Below are positions 23,357 through 35,239 of a stretch of 64,000 bases of DNA, piece by piece. The DNA lies in contig JAPNXP010000009.1 of the NCBI GenBank assembly GCA_028753945.1, positions 2,294,001 to 2,358,000 on the forward strand, in the 5' to 3' direction. Source of the DNA: Hexactinellida sp. DTS-2022. Lineage: Eukaryota > Porifera > Hexactinellida. The notes under the pieces were generated by a model, which was not told the DNA's origin, made no database searches, and saw nothing but the letters and a program-made list of their open reading frames with translations. The first letter of the stretch is position 1. The number at the start of each line of letters is the position of its first letter. A program made the translations under genes and the position numbers.

Positions 23357-24535
23357 CAAGGGCGTAGCCAGGGGGGCGCCTGGGGGCGCCAATGCGCCCC
23401 CACTTTGTTCCCATGCGCCCCTTAGGCGCCACCACTTGGAATTGGGATAGATCAATAGATTCAATATATATGTTTCTGGTATATACGTATATATACAGTC
23501 AACTCCCGTTATAACCAAGTCGGATATAACGAAGTACCTGCTTATAACAAACTAATCCAATGGTCCTGGAAATCCTTTATCCTATTACATTAATAAAACT
23601 TCGGTTACAACGAAGTGGATATAACGAAATTCCACTTATAATGAAGTCATTTAAATCCCATATAGCCTCTAAGCTATTGAATTTTTCCTCTCTCATACTG
23701 AAATATAAGGTAGCTGAGCATTTTATTATTATAATAAAAATATATAAATAAATAAAAATTTCCAAATGATGTGTCAGAATGGAAAATTGGAAATACAAGA
23801 TAATACACAGAATTATGGTATTTTAAAAGAGACAAATGTTTCTGGGGTTAGAGTAAATTAATTAAGTGAAGATTAAAATATATTGCTTGTAATTATAAAA
23901 TTCAGATTCTAATATTTACATATACAATCATCCAAAAAGCGGGAGGTTTGAGAGGGGAGGCGGGAGAGCGGGAGGAAAATCAAAAAGCGGGAGGGTTGCC
24001 AGCACTGGGTTATAACGAATTCTACTTATAACGAACTTCAGGTATAACGAATCCGTTTAAAATAAACTCCGGTTACAACGAAATTAAACTTGTAATGAAC
24101 TCTTTTTATATCGAACTCCGGTTATAACAAACTCCGCTTCTAACGAAATGAAACTAAGGTCCCGAGCACTTCGTTATAATGGGAGCTGACTGAATGACAC
24201 ATTTACAATTTGAACTTGTAACATAAATATATTGGAAACTTTGCAGGTTTCATTTAAGGTATTAAATGAAAGTGATATAATTTCATAATTATCGTCTCTA
24301 TTTCCTATTGGTGTGAGCTCAAATAAATTTTGCGATATGTGGAACAATGTTTGCAATCAAAGAATATCCATTATTACACTGTGAAATAATAAGAAGCGAT
24401 ACATCCATCAGAGCCTTAAAGAACGAGCCCCGGGTTGTAAAATATAGTATGTCAAATAATATAAGAAATGCGCCATCAGTTAATGTTGTGCGCCGGTTGT
24501 GCGCCCCCAGTTCAAAAACTCTAGCTACGCCCCTG
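23357..24535. mobile_element. 1.2-kb nonautonomous hAT element
   Basis: The left end caagggcgtagcc and the right end agctacgcccctg are inverted, with an exact 8-bp duplication atcacagg at 23349-23356 and 24536-24543. Subterminal gcgcccc/ggcgcc words are present. Much of the interior is a nested mariner-type MITE (23496-24192). Confidence 0.93.
23496..24192. mobile_element. Tc1/mariner-type MITE nested in hAT element
   Basis: The left end cagtcaactcccgttata and the right end cgttataatgggagctgactg are inverted. The interior has many diverged ggttataacgaa(c/t)tc repeats near both ends. TA is present on the left; the right flank is aa. The stretch 23935-24007 (gcgggag words ending ttgccagcactg) is the end of yet another family, also seen at 16374. 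Confidence 0.8.
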
Positions 24536-24543
24536 ATCACAGG

Positions 24544-24783
24544 AGTTTGTTTCAATTTCAGGACGAAGAAGATTTATTTTTTTGTATTTTCTAAATTAAT
24601 TAATGATGTTAAAAACGGTGTGTTTGTTACTAGAAAAATGATTTTAAACGAATTATATGATTCAAATGAATTTTCAAAACTAATTAACAAATTGCGAAAA
24701 GATCATTCTTTGAACGCTATCTACAATAAACTTGTGAACAAAGTGAGATCGTGTGGCAACAGACTACACAAAAATGATTAACA
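24544..24783 (+). pseudogene. Unrecognised coding remnant, right part
   Basis: An open frame of about 80 codons rich in Lys and Asn (for example NGVFVTRKMILNELYDSNEF), ending at a stop at 24781-24783. It lies just after the hAT element, in a frame different from the left part's. It resembles no family I know. Confidence 0.3.
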
Positions 24784-25815
24784 CTCGAAATTATGGATTT
24801 GGACGGTATGGGCGTATGGCCATATCAATTTGCACATATGTGTTATATTTCACTAGTTAATTTTATTCACTAGTTAATTTATCCAGTTTTTGTATATATA
24901 TTAGTATATTTATTCAAAAAACATCATGGAATTGCTTTATAATCGAATAACATAATTCCTATGGAGGTTTAATCTTTTACCCAACATTATTAAATATTAT
25001 CTTTAGGCACAGTTAGTATATCAATTTCATTATATAGTGTACAATTAATTATTTATTTTATAATCTTATGTTGTTAAATAGTTTCTAATATATTGTTGAC
25101 AATTATTATCAATATATTAGTTAGAATATATGACTGCAAGTTCACATACTTCTTCACATTGTCCAGATTATTTCTTTTTGTAATGAAATCCGTGCCCTTT
25201 TCAGTATCAATCCATTGAGTTGTGATTGTTTATTGATTGCTCAAAATACTGTATCACGCCCGTTTTATTCCACATGGGAAATGGCATCCATCTTTGCCAG
25301 TTGCTCTTCCTGTTACACTTATGGAAACTTATTTAAATTTGATGTTGATTGTAGAACGAATCAATTACGCGGAAGATAAATGGGTCGTTTGCAGGGCCTA
25401 CAATCCCGGAATTGCAATATATTTCCGAGATAGTAAGCCCTAGTCGTTTATTCTGATTTGAAATCATCTGTATAGTAATAGGGTACACAGTACACTATGT
25501 ACTTTTGATTTCTTAAGTCACGACTTTTTCTTCATTTTTTGGAAATATTTCCACCTATTTCAATTCACAACAGGAAAAATAAATATTGTCCTAATCTTTG
25601 TGCCATAATTCAGTTGCTAGTTTCCTTTGTTCACTAACACAACTTTAAATTGAAAGTGTTAATTCTAATTCTTCTACAATTATATTGATTGTGTGGTCGA
25701 GTAGGCTCTATTCTGCTAATTGAAATCTCAGAATATATATTTCATTACTACGTCATTATTAGAGCAGATTTACTTCTGCAAGAGTTTGCATCCACAATTA
25801 ATAAACTGACGTATT
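24784..25815. other. AT-rich stretch, nothing recognised
   Basis: Short ORFs only (up to 68 codons), none with a motif. No strong repeats or inverted ends were seen. Confidence 0.4.
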
Positions 25816-26903
25816 TATGTTGCAGTGTATTTAGGGCATTAGGATCGAACGATCAAAGATCGCGCGATCACGATCGCGATCCTTTTTGACGATCGAAGCA
25901 GGATCGTCGATCGTATTTTACAGAACGATCGAAATGGAGATCGCGATAATTTTTTGCATAAATTTTCGATCCTACATTCCGAACTTTTAGAAAAGGTTGC
26001 CAATTATATTCATCCACCAAACCACCTAATTTGTTTAACACTTATGTATTTAATTTGAATACGATTATTAATTCAATTTATCCATAAAACAGGCCCGTAA
26101 CAATAAAATATTTTTCAGGTTGTTGAAAATCTAACTTCACTGTTTCTAAAAGTTGGTCAAGTTGAAACCTGAGCATCCTGAATAGATACTACGGCAAATA
26201 AGAAATGATCGCAAAAATGATCGGGATCGGATCGGCGATCATTTGTAAAATTGCGATCGGGATCGAGATCGCGATACTATTTTAAGTGAAGATCGGGATC
26301 GAGATCGCGATCAATTTTTTGGCGATCGACTAATGCCCTAAGTGTATTAGAAAACTTAGTCAGTACGCGTACACACCATTTAAGTTTGGTGTGTACGCGT
26401 ACTCACCAAACTGTGTAGTGAGTACGCGTACACACTAAATGTAATTTGTGTGTTAGAGTATTTTTCATGTAATGAGTTGTTTTCTCCGATTCTAAGCTCA
26501 TAGAATCGGAGAAAACAACTTTCTAAGACAATAATTATTACTAATATAAGCTTATATTAGTAATAATTATTGTTTCAATCAATAACTTAATTTAGGTAAA
26601 ACCTCTGAATATAGTTAATTAAAAAGCCGTAAACATTCAAATGAAAGTTGAAGTTACTGATTAGAATTCTGTTTAGAATCCCTTAATATCTCACTTTATG
26701 ATTTCCAGCTTCTTAATTAACTATATTCAGAGGTTTTACATAAATCAAGCGTGAAACAACTCATTACATTAAAAATACTCTTAACACACAAATTACATTT
26801 AGTGTGTACGCGTACTCACTACACAATTTGGTGAGTACGCGTACACACCAAACTTAAATGGTGTGTACGCGTACTCACTAAGTTCTCTAATACACTGCAA
26901 CAT
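25816..26903. mobile_element. Palindromic element with six GTACGCGTAC motifs
   Basis: The ends are inverted copies starting tgttgcagtgtatta. The left arm is interrupted by the hAT MITE at 25832-26340. Each arm carries three copies of the palindrome gtacgcgtac at ~30-bp spacing (26365-26435 and 26805-26875). The interior has a 46-bp near-perfect palindrome built of aataattattactaatata (26528-26573), a hairpin of gttttctccgattcta (26479-26518), and a second inverted pair, aattaactatattcagagg (26600-26750). No ORF. Confidence 0.85.
25832..26340. mobile_element. hAT-type MITE of gatcg repeats
   Basis: It has inverted ends tagggcattag and ctaatgcccta with an exact 8-bp duplication agtgtatt (25824-25831 and 26341-26348). 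The interior is dominated by gatcgcgatc and gatcgggatcg words. It is inserted in the left arm of the palindromic element; the intact right arm shows the empty site. Confidence 0.94.
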
Positions 26904-26904
26904 T

Positions 26905-27744
26905 TGTTCTAATTAATTCAGTTTTGATTTGACATAAAGAAACGCTTCCGTTTTGTTTATAGGATTCTGCGGAATTCATATTAAAATATGTTTGCAATTT
27001 CAAATGATTAAACATAATCTATTAAAATGTACATTTAAATTTGTGTTAATAATACAAAGATGGAAATAGCATTTGCGCTCAAAATGAGACATTCCACAAC
27101 TCGATCCAATCATTATTAGATAGGTTATGGAACTTATGGCCATTAACCCCTCTGAAGGGGGCTAAATTTCACACATTTCACACCTGTTGATATTTCAGAA
27201 ATCCTTCGAGCTAAAATGATTATAGCCATTTGAAAATACTGTAAATACCTTACTTTCTATAAGTATATAATACATTTTAGGACCCTAGGTGTCACGGTTT
27301 TCAACATGACCATATAAGGTAATTTTGATGTGACCAAATTTGATGACGAAGCAAATTTTCCAACTTTTGATCTATGGATAGCAGAGACTAGCTCTAAAAT
27401 TCTAATCACATCATGATATTATTTCTTACTCATTGGATAACTTTTTGGGAATATAATAGAATTTGAATGATGTGTTCTGCATTCAAATGCTCATATATGG
27501 TTTATTACGCTGACAAAAATCCAACTTCGGATCCAAATGAGATAGAGCTTAGCTCTAAATTGCTAAAAGTAATCTAATTCAATTTCAAATGACATTACGT
27601 ATCTATTTTATGCAGCTTTGGAACTCCTTTTCTTAGCACTTTCTATTTTTTGACTCTGCCACTTAGGGCTCGACCCACACCTTCAGGGAATCAGAGCAAA
27701 TAAATTACTTCTAATAAATTAGGTTTTATTGCTTATTTCGATAG
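26905..27744. other. No feature recognised
   Basis: AT-rich sequence without a substantial ORF or clear repeat. Confidence 0.4.
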
Positions 27745-27990
27745 GTCTATATGTTGTGACATAGCCTACTCTATATATGGCCTGACAGTAGATGTACCAG
27801 GGATGCACAAGAAGATGGGAAATTTTAATTTTTTAATGTTTTCTATATTGAACTACTAAGTTCTTTATACGTCTCTAGGTCGTAAACATAACTCAGCCCT
27901 GCTAGCCTGTGATTAGTATTAGTTGTAATGAGAACGGTGATTGGATTTTCATAATTTAATAGTGTTAATAAAGACAAACAACAGTACAAT
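27745..27990. repeat. Dispersed ~240-bp repeat, copy 1
   Basis: It contains actctatatatggcctgacag, ggatgcacaagaagatggg and tagtattagttgtaatga. An inverted copy occupies about 48150-48395. Family unknown; non-coding. Confidence 0.75.
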
Positions 27991-28109
27991 TTTTAAGGCC
28001 ACACTATACTGCAAATGGGAAATTGAGTTTTATAACTTTAATTCATTTTCCTATTAGTAGCACACTGGGAGATAATCTGGCAAAAATTTTTGAATTCTGA
28101 GTAGAATTG

Positions 28110-28265
28110 AAGTCAGTAGGGCTGTTGCGTAGATTTCTGAGATCGTAGAATCCTGAGATTCCTGTACTAAAAAACCATGGACGCAATAGTAGCGTAGAAT
28201 TCTGAGATTCACCATAGAATCGTGAGATTCTATGGTTAATCTCGAGATTCAGTTGTGGTTGGATA
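28110..28265. repeat. Repeats of tagaatt/cctgagattc
   Basis: Several diverged copies of (g)tagaat(t/c)(c/g)tgagattc in ~130 bp, starting near gtagggctgttgcg, which looks like a hAT-type end. No partner duplication was found. Confidence 0.4.
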
Positions 28266-28300
28266 TTATTGTATGTTACTTACTATGAAATCGGGTATTA

Positions 28301-28452
28301 CAGTGGAACTCTATAAGTGGGGATGTTCGAGACAATATTTTTCAATTTTCATTGAAATACACCTTTATATGTGGGGAATTACCACTATCTGGAGAATGGG
28401 TGGATATCAGAATGTTCGCCGGCACAACTTCAGCCACTTAGAGGTATCACTG
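28301..28452. mobile_element. Tc1/mariner-type MITE, short
   Basis: It begins cagtggaactctataagtgg after TA and ends ccacttagaggtatcactg, its inverted counterpart. Related in style to 17849-18035. The right TA is altered. Confidence 0.7.
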
Positions 28453-28764
28453 TCAATGTAAACGCGAAATCTTCCCATTATGCATTATATAGTTATGACT
28501 TAAACCCTTCTAATGTGTAATTGAGGAAGATATAGTCAATAATCCATTGAAAAATATCAACAATATATATTCCAAGTAATAAATAAAACAATACAATATA
28601 TACATCTACATAACATATACATATACATATATAACAGGGTTTGCAATGCAAAATCAGTGTAAATGTACTACAAAAATACGCTATATTTTTGATACAATTT
28701 ACAAAAAGTATATACAAATTAATGGCTAGAGGGAAGAATTATTAGTTAGCATATAAATACACGG

Positions 28765-29073
28765 ACACAGTTTAGACAGGACACATACAATACAACAGCT
28801 ACACTATACCAGTACTGCTAAAACCTAGCTGATAATACTCTCCTAAGCCCTAAGCTGGTGGTGAATTCCAGATAGCAGGTACTCTTATAGCGTAACAATT
28901 GTAATTATAATACTAAACTATATAAACCAGACACATACAATACAATAGCTACACTATACCAGTATAACCTAGCTGATAATATTACTCTCCTAACCCTAGG
29001 CTGGTGGTGAATTCCAGATAGCAGGTACTCTTATAGCGTAACTATTGTAATTAGTAATTACAATACTAAACTA
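28765..29073. repeat. Tandem duplication of ~150 bp, split by the MULE
   Basis: Two direct copies (about 28775-28915 and 28925-29065) share tagctacactataccagta, ctggtggtgaattccagata and gcaggtactcttatagcg. A third partial copy (actaaactacatgtatataaacc, then cagacaaaacacatac) begins at 36980, on the far side of the MULE-like element. The MULE therefore inserted inside this tandem array. Confidence 0.85.
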
Positions 29074-29505
29074 ACGAGTGTTATCTTAGCAGCGGATTCA
29101 GCAGCGGATTGGCAAACCTCACTTTTAGGCTAATAACTCAAAAAGTATAAGTTGCACATGAAAAGTGATCACATTATCGGGAAGAGAAAAGTTGGGACAT
29201 TCCATACACCATCCCCAAATGCACAAATTCCTGAAGATGACTTAGCAATTTTCGCTCAAATTTTGACCTCGATTTTTCCATAAAAACTCAAAAACTATTC
29301 ATTTTATCAAATTTTCCTTTTAACCACATATATATCTCACTTGGGACATCGTGTCATCTAAATTTCAAAGCAGAATATTCATTTTTGAAAAAAATAGGAA
29401 TAACATAAATTTCACTAAAATAAGCATTCAGTGAGCATTTGCATACTTATTACCACGACTGTACTTTACTTATTCAATACTACTATACATTGTATAGTAA
29501 ACTCT
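29074..29505. repeat. Left TIR of the MULE-like element
   Basis: 432 bp, inverted copy at 36548-36979, running from acgagtgttatc to tagtaaactct. It carries a tandem gcagcggatt near the tip. Confidence 0.93.
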
Positions 29506-31175
29506 TTAAAGTTTATGTATTTATTCTTCATATAATTTGTAATTGGTGATAATAGTACACTTGGACCCGTTTTTTCTACCATTTATTTGAAAGGAAGAGT
29601 ATTAAAAAAGTGATGAAAACCGATAGTGACTGCTATAATGTGCATGTAAAATTGTGTAGACTTAAACAAAGTAAGAGAGATATAGTAGTAGGTAAGAATA
29701 ATTGTCCCAATCTATATTATAAGGCTCTTTCTATTTGGCAACATAGTTGTTAAGACAAACGGATAAAAATAATTACTTGGAACTTTAGGCCATGTAAAAT
29801 AATTACTTGTATATCATCCCCTTCAATCCGAATTTATTTTATTACTGTCTCGTGAATATGTACAGACTAAATGTTAGCTATAGATTCTTGTAAAGTACTC
29901 CTCATGTATCAATTTTAATAGGTTAACAGGTGTATTCTACAGCATTAATTTAATATATTTGCCATTGCCTTGTGATTTTCTTATCTCATAGAATATAATT
30001 CCTTTGTTTGACTAAATTAAGATAATGTTTGATGTATATTAATGAAAAGATATTATATAAAAATAAAATTCCGCCCGCCGTATTTTATAAAAAAATCAGG
30101 ATGATAAACTGGATTTTAAATGGCCTTAGCGCAAATCTTCAATAGCAACATTATAATTTTCACTATATTTGTTCAATTCAGCATTGAAAATGTCTTTGAA
30201 ACGCATTGCTTCGATTTGCGTCACTGTTTTCACAGGAACCGAATTGTCTAGTCACCTCTGAGGAATTGAATTCACTACTTGCACTTCATAATTACACCGA
30301 GTAATTATACTTACATCAAGTAAACACAACTCATCCTTCTCCTTTTAGTTTCATTAACATAAATAATATGATTGATAGATTGATATATTATAATCACTTA
30401 ATCATTATTAATGAATCAGTTTAAACACACTTAGCTCTACATAATAGTACAAACAAATTAATAATTAGGATGCAATATCAGTATACAATGATTATTCTGC
30501 TTACTATAACAATGTTCGGTGTTTTAAACAACTCCAATAAGGGTTCAAATATCATTTCCATATAATAATTTGCGTAACTTTTATCTGACTCTGAATGCTT
30601 TATGTTCCTTCTTTCCCCAAAATAGACTTGTTTACTTTCTTAAGCGGTCATCCGGCAGGTTTCGTCCCATTCCAGGGACTCAACTGGAGGCTAACCCTCG
30701 ACCTACTCGCTTTTATTAAACACAGCCACTATGTGATATGCGCTTACAACAAACTATGGTGTCAGTGGCGGGCCGGCAAGGTTGAGTTAATTTATTTTGA
30801 TCTGAAAAATACTTTGAATTGATTTGATCGAGTTGGTTAATAGGAAAATAATTATTTGAATGATCTGAAATTGATTCGAATGCTAAAAACGGAAGAGTTG
30901 AACGATTTGAATAAGTGAAAATGATTGAATTGATCGATCTGGTGAGCATTATGTAAATGATCTGATGCAATAATATACAAAAAATAATTCAAATTATTGA
31001 ACTTGATCCAACACTGGTTGTCACTATGTTGCAGTCTAAATGCGTTTCTACGCGAAACGCCTTCGCGTCATTTTAAAAACGCCAAAGTGCAAGATAGAAA
31101 ATAGAAAGAGAAATAATTTAATTGTAGTCAAAAGAGGGAATAATAGAAGGAAGGATTGCCACATTCCAATAATAA

Positions 31176-31640
31176 TTAATTATTATTTTCAAATTTCACA
31201 GAAATAATGGGCTCATAATGATTTCCAACATTCTGTATATAAATGCCATTCGGGGTTGGTTCCTTGATTAATTCATCAAAAGTGGATCCATTCCCTGAAA
31301 ATCCAACCCAACGTGTTCCCGATGGACCTAAGAATAGCCAGATGTCAATTTTAAATAACAAAGCAGTCGCAAACACCTCAAGATCTGTAGCCCATTTTCC
31401 ACTCTTCCTCATTCCAGTTTTGTTAACCCAGTCCTGTACATTTCGATAGTTACCTTGCGTATATACATATTTTGTTCTTAAATATTTGTTGCAACTTATG
31501 CTCAGGTTGCCTAGCATGTTATCAATTAGTATATCCCTAAACTCTGCATGGAAAATTTGACTGCCAGTCATGAGATAAGAAATTGTCGAGAAATAGCAAT
31601 TTCCATCACCTATTATATCTTTAGTAGTCCAGCGGCATAG
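31176..31640 (-). CDS. OTU-like cysteine protease domain (MULE cargo)
   Basis: The minus-strand reading KDIIGDGNCYFSTISYL carries the OTU catalytic D-G-N-C motif, followed by FHAEFRDILIDNM, WATDLEVFATALLFKIDIWL and the C-terminal catalytic-His block VGNHYEPIISV. OTU enzymes cleave ubiquitin or ubiquitin-like chains. The open frame extends upstream to 31787, but those codons come from the inserted palindromic repeat (31621-32528), so the authentic start is lost. In the intact element the domain probably followed the transposase directly or was a second exon. OTU domains are known cargo of some DNA transposons. The stop is at 31176-31178; the TIR begins ~1.7 kb beyond. Confidence 0.85.
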   Translation of the reverse strand, partial: LCRWTTKDIIGDGNCYFSTISYLMTGSQIFHAEFRDILIDNMLGNLSISCNKYLRTKYVYTQGNYRNVQDWVNKTGMRKSGKWATDLEVFATALLFKIDIWLFLGPSGTRWVGFSGNGSTFDELIKEPTPNGIYIQNVGNHYEPIISVKFENNN

Positions 31641-32528
31641 ACATAAAGTTTCAACAGATTGTTCATTTTTTTGATAAAAGCACCAAAATTTGTACACATG
31701 TACTTTGATGTAGTGCGAACATTTTTGGATATTGAGGCAATTGAAAGAGTGTCTATATCGGCCATGACAGCTCGCCAAAGTTAACACGTCCGATAGTGCT
31801 CGCCGGACTTGTTCCCCATAAAAAAAGGTTCAAATTAAGTTATATCGTCTTTTTATTGTTGAATTCGGTTTCCAAGTAAAATTTCCGATAATTTGGTATA
31901 TCACATGACCATATTTGGAAGAATTTTTCCATAGCAACGCTGGAATGTACCAGGAATGTGTCAAAAATTCCATTCTCCAATTGTGTCCTTACCCAATCGA
32001 GTGACCCCTCTTTCGACTCCACTCTACTACCTGAGTATAATTATACACATACCGACCCTGTAAAACGTGATTTGATAAAATTATTCGAGATTCACCGTGA
32101 TTTACCATAAATATCGAATAATTTTATCAAATCACGTTTTACAGGGTCGAGAGGGGTCACTCGATTGGGTAAGGACACAATTGGAGAATGGAATTTTTGA
32201 CACATTCCTGGTACATTCCAGCGTTGCTATGGAAAAATTCTTCCAAATATGGTCATGTGATATACCAAATTATCGGAAATTTTTCTTGGAAACCGAATTC
32301 AAAAATAAAAAGACGATATAACATAATTTGAACAATTTTTTATGGGGAACAAGTCCGGCGAACACTATCGGACGTGTTAACTTTGACGAGCTGTCATGGC
32401 CGATATAGATACTCTTTCAATTGCCTCAATATCCAAAAATGTTCGCACTACATCAAAGTACACGTGTACAAATTTTGGTGCTTTTATCAAAAAAATGAAC
32501 AATTGTATGGTTGTGCCGCTGCACTATA
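31621..32528. repeat. 0.9-kb palindromic repeat inserted in the MULE-like element
   Basis: Two inverted arms (about 31658-32088 and 32114-32528) around a ~25-bp loop. The arms share gggtcactcgattgggtaag, catagcaacgctgg and tcggacgtgttaac. The right arm lacks about 40 bp present in the left. A single-arm copy lies at 62955-63436. ORFs of ~60 codons on each arm (SLDWVRTQLENGIFD) mirror each other and are probably not genes. It separates the transposase C-terminus from the OTU domain. Confidence 0.85.
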
Positions 32529-32529
32529 G

Positions 32530-33805
32530 TACAATTTGAGTCATAATTAAATAAACTTTCCTCATTATCTAAAATAATATTATAAGAGTACGGTACCGCC
32601 TCGCGAAATTGAAAGTTCCACTTTTTACACGTATATATCTGCCAGTCAATAGTTGGAGGACGAAAGCTTGGCAGAACATACCGTATTATCCCCGTCTCAA
32701 CAATTTCTTCATCTGTTATTATAGAGGCCACTCGAGTTACCTGTGATGCACTTTGCGTACGTAACCTGGATAACTTTTCACATTTCCGTGGGACAAATTT
32801 ACTTTTAACTTTACATACGTTACTTTTACTATTTAGCTTTGGTTTCTTTAATTTCGGAAATTCATATGATTTTGGTTGTAAATAGCCACAATACAGTTTC
32901 TTTTTCCTAGACCACTCTTCAACACATTGCTCTTCCAAATTATCTCTCACTCGTTTATGGCCTTTAAATATCTTCTTCGCTCGCGGATGAAAGGCAAAGT
33001 GAAATGCTGATAGCCTACTTAATATACTCGGATACAACAATTTTATCAAATCTCCAGGCCTCAAATTAGTTCCCGATTCCAAGATATTTAACTTAACAAT
33101 ACGCATCCAATTCTCCACAATGGCGTTACTAAAAATGTTATTATTATTATTCTTACCTGATACACTAGTAAGTCCTATTACGATTCCACTCCATAAAGGC
33201 AATATTGGTAAGTAATATGTTAACAAGTACTCTATAAGTTCAGGAATATAACAAGGATTTGGATCTTCCTTTCTTCCATGATTATTGTCGATCCAAGTTT
33301 TGCAAATTTTTGCAATATTTACAAAATGTTTGCCGAAAGGGGATTTTTCTCTGAATGTTTTACTATCTTTATTTTCAATGGGATTATTATCGTCCATATA
33401 TTCTTCCTCCAAATATTCACTAGTCTCTAAGAAATCTACATTTTCATTACTTATGCATGTCTCTAACAAATGAATATGTGCCTTTACCTCTGCACTCAAA
33501 GAACGACTCATAAATACATAGCATAAAGATTGGAACAACTTATTGATACTTGTAATTTCAACAGAGCGTACTATAAATCCGATACAATGTAAAAACAGTT
33601 TTCTTGCATCTTTGTTTAATTTAAATTTCTTATTTATATGAAATCCAATACTGTGCATTAAATGTGCTGAACATAAGTGAATAATTACTTTGAAATCTCT
33701 TTTATGAACATCAGAATTTACATTTATCATATTCCAACATTTATTAAGATAAGATTCTATATCACACTTGAGAAAATACTGCAAGAACTGTGAATCAAAA
33801 CCCAA
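32530..33805 (-). CDS. MULE-like transposase, C-terminal catalytic part
   Basis: An open frame of about 425 codons before it runs into the inserted repeat (the full frame ends at 32453). It has CSAHLMH at residues 45-51, a CxxH motif typical of MULE-type RNase-H transposases, and SNAIVENWMRIVK, where E231 fits the third catalytic acid. A Lys/Arg-rich region (residues ~280-350) follows, possibly nuclear localisation. The 3' end IDWQIYTCKKWNFQFREAV leads toward the OTU domain. The frame overlaps the preceding ORF by 49 bp, so one frameshift separates them. Confidence 0.83.
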
Positions 33806-35229
33806 CTGAAGTCTATTTCAATTTGTGAAATGTTTAGATCTCCCAGTATTTTCTTTGCATCTAGCGACCATTTGTGCAAAAAATAACTTATTTCAGCGCT
33901 AGTGTGGCCTGAGCTAATCATTTCTGCAAGTGGAACTGGACTAGTGGAGTAGGTAGGATGTCTTACAGTAAGAGCGTAATAGAATATTTTCTTCAGTGAG
34001 GGTTCTATTTTCCTTACAATTGAGCCTGTGGCATCCAAGTGAAGAACAATCCTTGTATCTTTAAACAATTTCAATATTTTGATTTGATCTTCAGTATACA
34101 GATGTACAATAAAAGGACTATGACTTAATGACTGAATGTAACCTCTAACATGAAGGCCAATAACACTATTTCGATAATATTGTTGTAAGCTAATTAACTC
34201 AGCCCAGTTATCATTAGAATATCTCTGTAAACTAGACAAATCAAATTTCGCTTTTCGCAGAACTGCAGCACTTCTAATCTTACTTAGGTTGCCATAATTA
34301 AGAGCTAAATTTGTGTTCTCTACGGAATCAAATTGATCATAGAAATAAGCATTTACAGATTTATCTGCTACATCTTTTGCAACTTCTAACCTATGCATAT
34401 GTGATAATTTTCGTGAGTGCACAGTTGTATTATTGGAATGCTGTTCAGATAAGGTTCCACAAGCTACATACTCTACAATAATATTTTCATCAATTTTACA
34501 CTCTGACGGATCTTTCTTTATTACGAATCTAAACTCAAAACAATTTTGAAACTTGCACACTGCTTTAGCTCTAAAAAAACAGCTGTTTTGTTTTCTACTA
34601 TTAAGTTTATTAAACTTTTTGTATTTAAAAGAAAGAACGCAAACAAATTTTTCCTCTATCTTTGAACTAAATAAATTTGTCCAATCTTTAGAAAATACTA
34701 AAGAGTCTCCGTGAATTTGTGTAATGCATTTCCATTCCATTCCACTTATCAAAAAGTCACCACAAACTTCTTCCCTAAGCATGGAGTGTTCAACTATAAC
34801 TTCATTCCCCAAAGTATTGTCATCTACTGATGCCACTAACAAATTGGAATCAGGGAAATGAGACTTAATAATTTCAATTTCAGGTTGTGGGCCATCAGTA
34901 GATGACAATACAGGGACTTGGTGAACTGTAGAACAACAAAAAGAAGTATCATGCAATTTTTGGGATAGAGATTCATGAAATGACCTTAGAATATCTAAAT
35001 TTTCTCGACAAGATAGGATAAAGCCAATGAACGAATCTAGTTGTTGGGCTGTGAACGCTACATAGGAATTCCCAAATAACTCTAATATCCTACAACTAAT
35101 AGTTTCAACTACAATCCATGCTTCCACTAAGTTACAATTTCTCCTAATTAGTCTAGTCCATTGCATTGACTCCATTAGACAGTAACTAAACTTTTTAGAC
35201 AGATCGTTGAGTTTGTCATCCACTAACAT
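33757..35229 (-). CDS. MULE-like transposase, central catalytic part
   Basis: A 490-codon frame with the MULE-type first and second catalytic acids: D399 in LHLDATGSIVRK and D473 in IEIDFSWVLIHS. Between them AEMISSGHTSAEISYFLHKW matches the conserved spacer of this invertebrate family. The N-terminal half has Cys/His patches (FFRAKAVCKFQNCFEF) that may form a DNA-binding finger. The frame is offset from 35240-35824 by 1 nt and overlaps the next at 33805. These offsets may be frameshifts in a once single gene; an intron at the first junction is possible. Confidence 0.85.
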   Translation of the reverse strand: MLVDDKLNDLSKKFSYCLMESMQWTRLIRRNCNLVEAWIVVETISCRILELFGNSYVAFTAQQLDSFIGFILSCRENLDILRSFHESLSQKLHDTSFCCSTVHQVPVLSSTDGPQPEIEIIKSHFPDSNLLVASVDDNTLGNEVIVEHSMLREEVCGDFLISGMEWKCITQIHGDSLVFSKDWTNLFSSKIEEKFVCVLSFKYKKFNKLNSRKQNSCFFRAKAVCKFQNCFEFRFVIKKDPSECKIDENIIVEYVACGTLSEQHSNNTTVHSRKLSHMHRLEVAKDVADKSVNAYFYDQFDSVENTNLALNYGNLSKIRSAAVLRKAKFDLSSLQRYSNDNWAELISLQQYYRNSVIGLHVRGYIQSLSHSPFIVHLYTEDQIKILKLFKDTRIVLHLDATGSIVRKIEPSLKKIFYYALTVRHPTYSTSPVPLAEMISSGHTSAEISYFLHKWSLDAKKILGDLNISQIEIDFSWVLIHSSCSIFSSVI

Positions 35230-35239
35230 GAACTGACCA

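Noticed and set aside
31840-32321. Mirror-image 60-74 codon ORFs SLDWVRTQLENGIFD on both arms
   Set aside because: Both are the same sequence of a palindromic repeat read on opposite strands; also at 63046. Probably non-coding.
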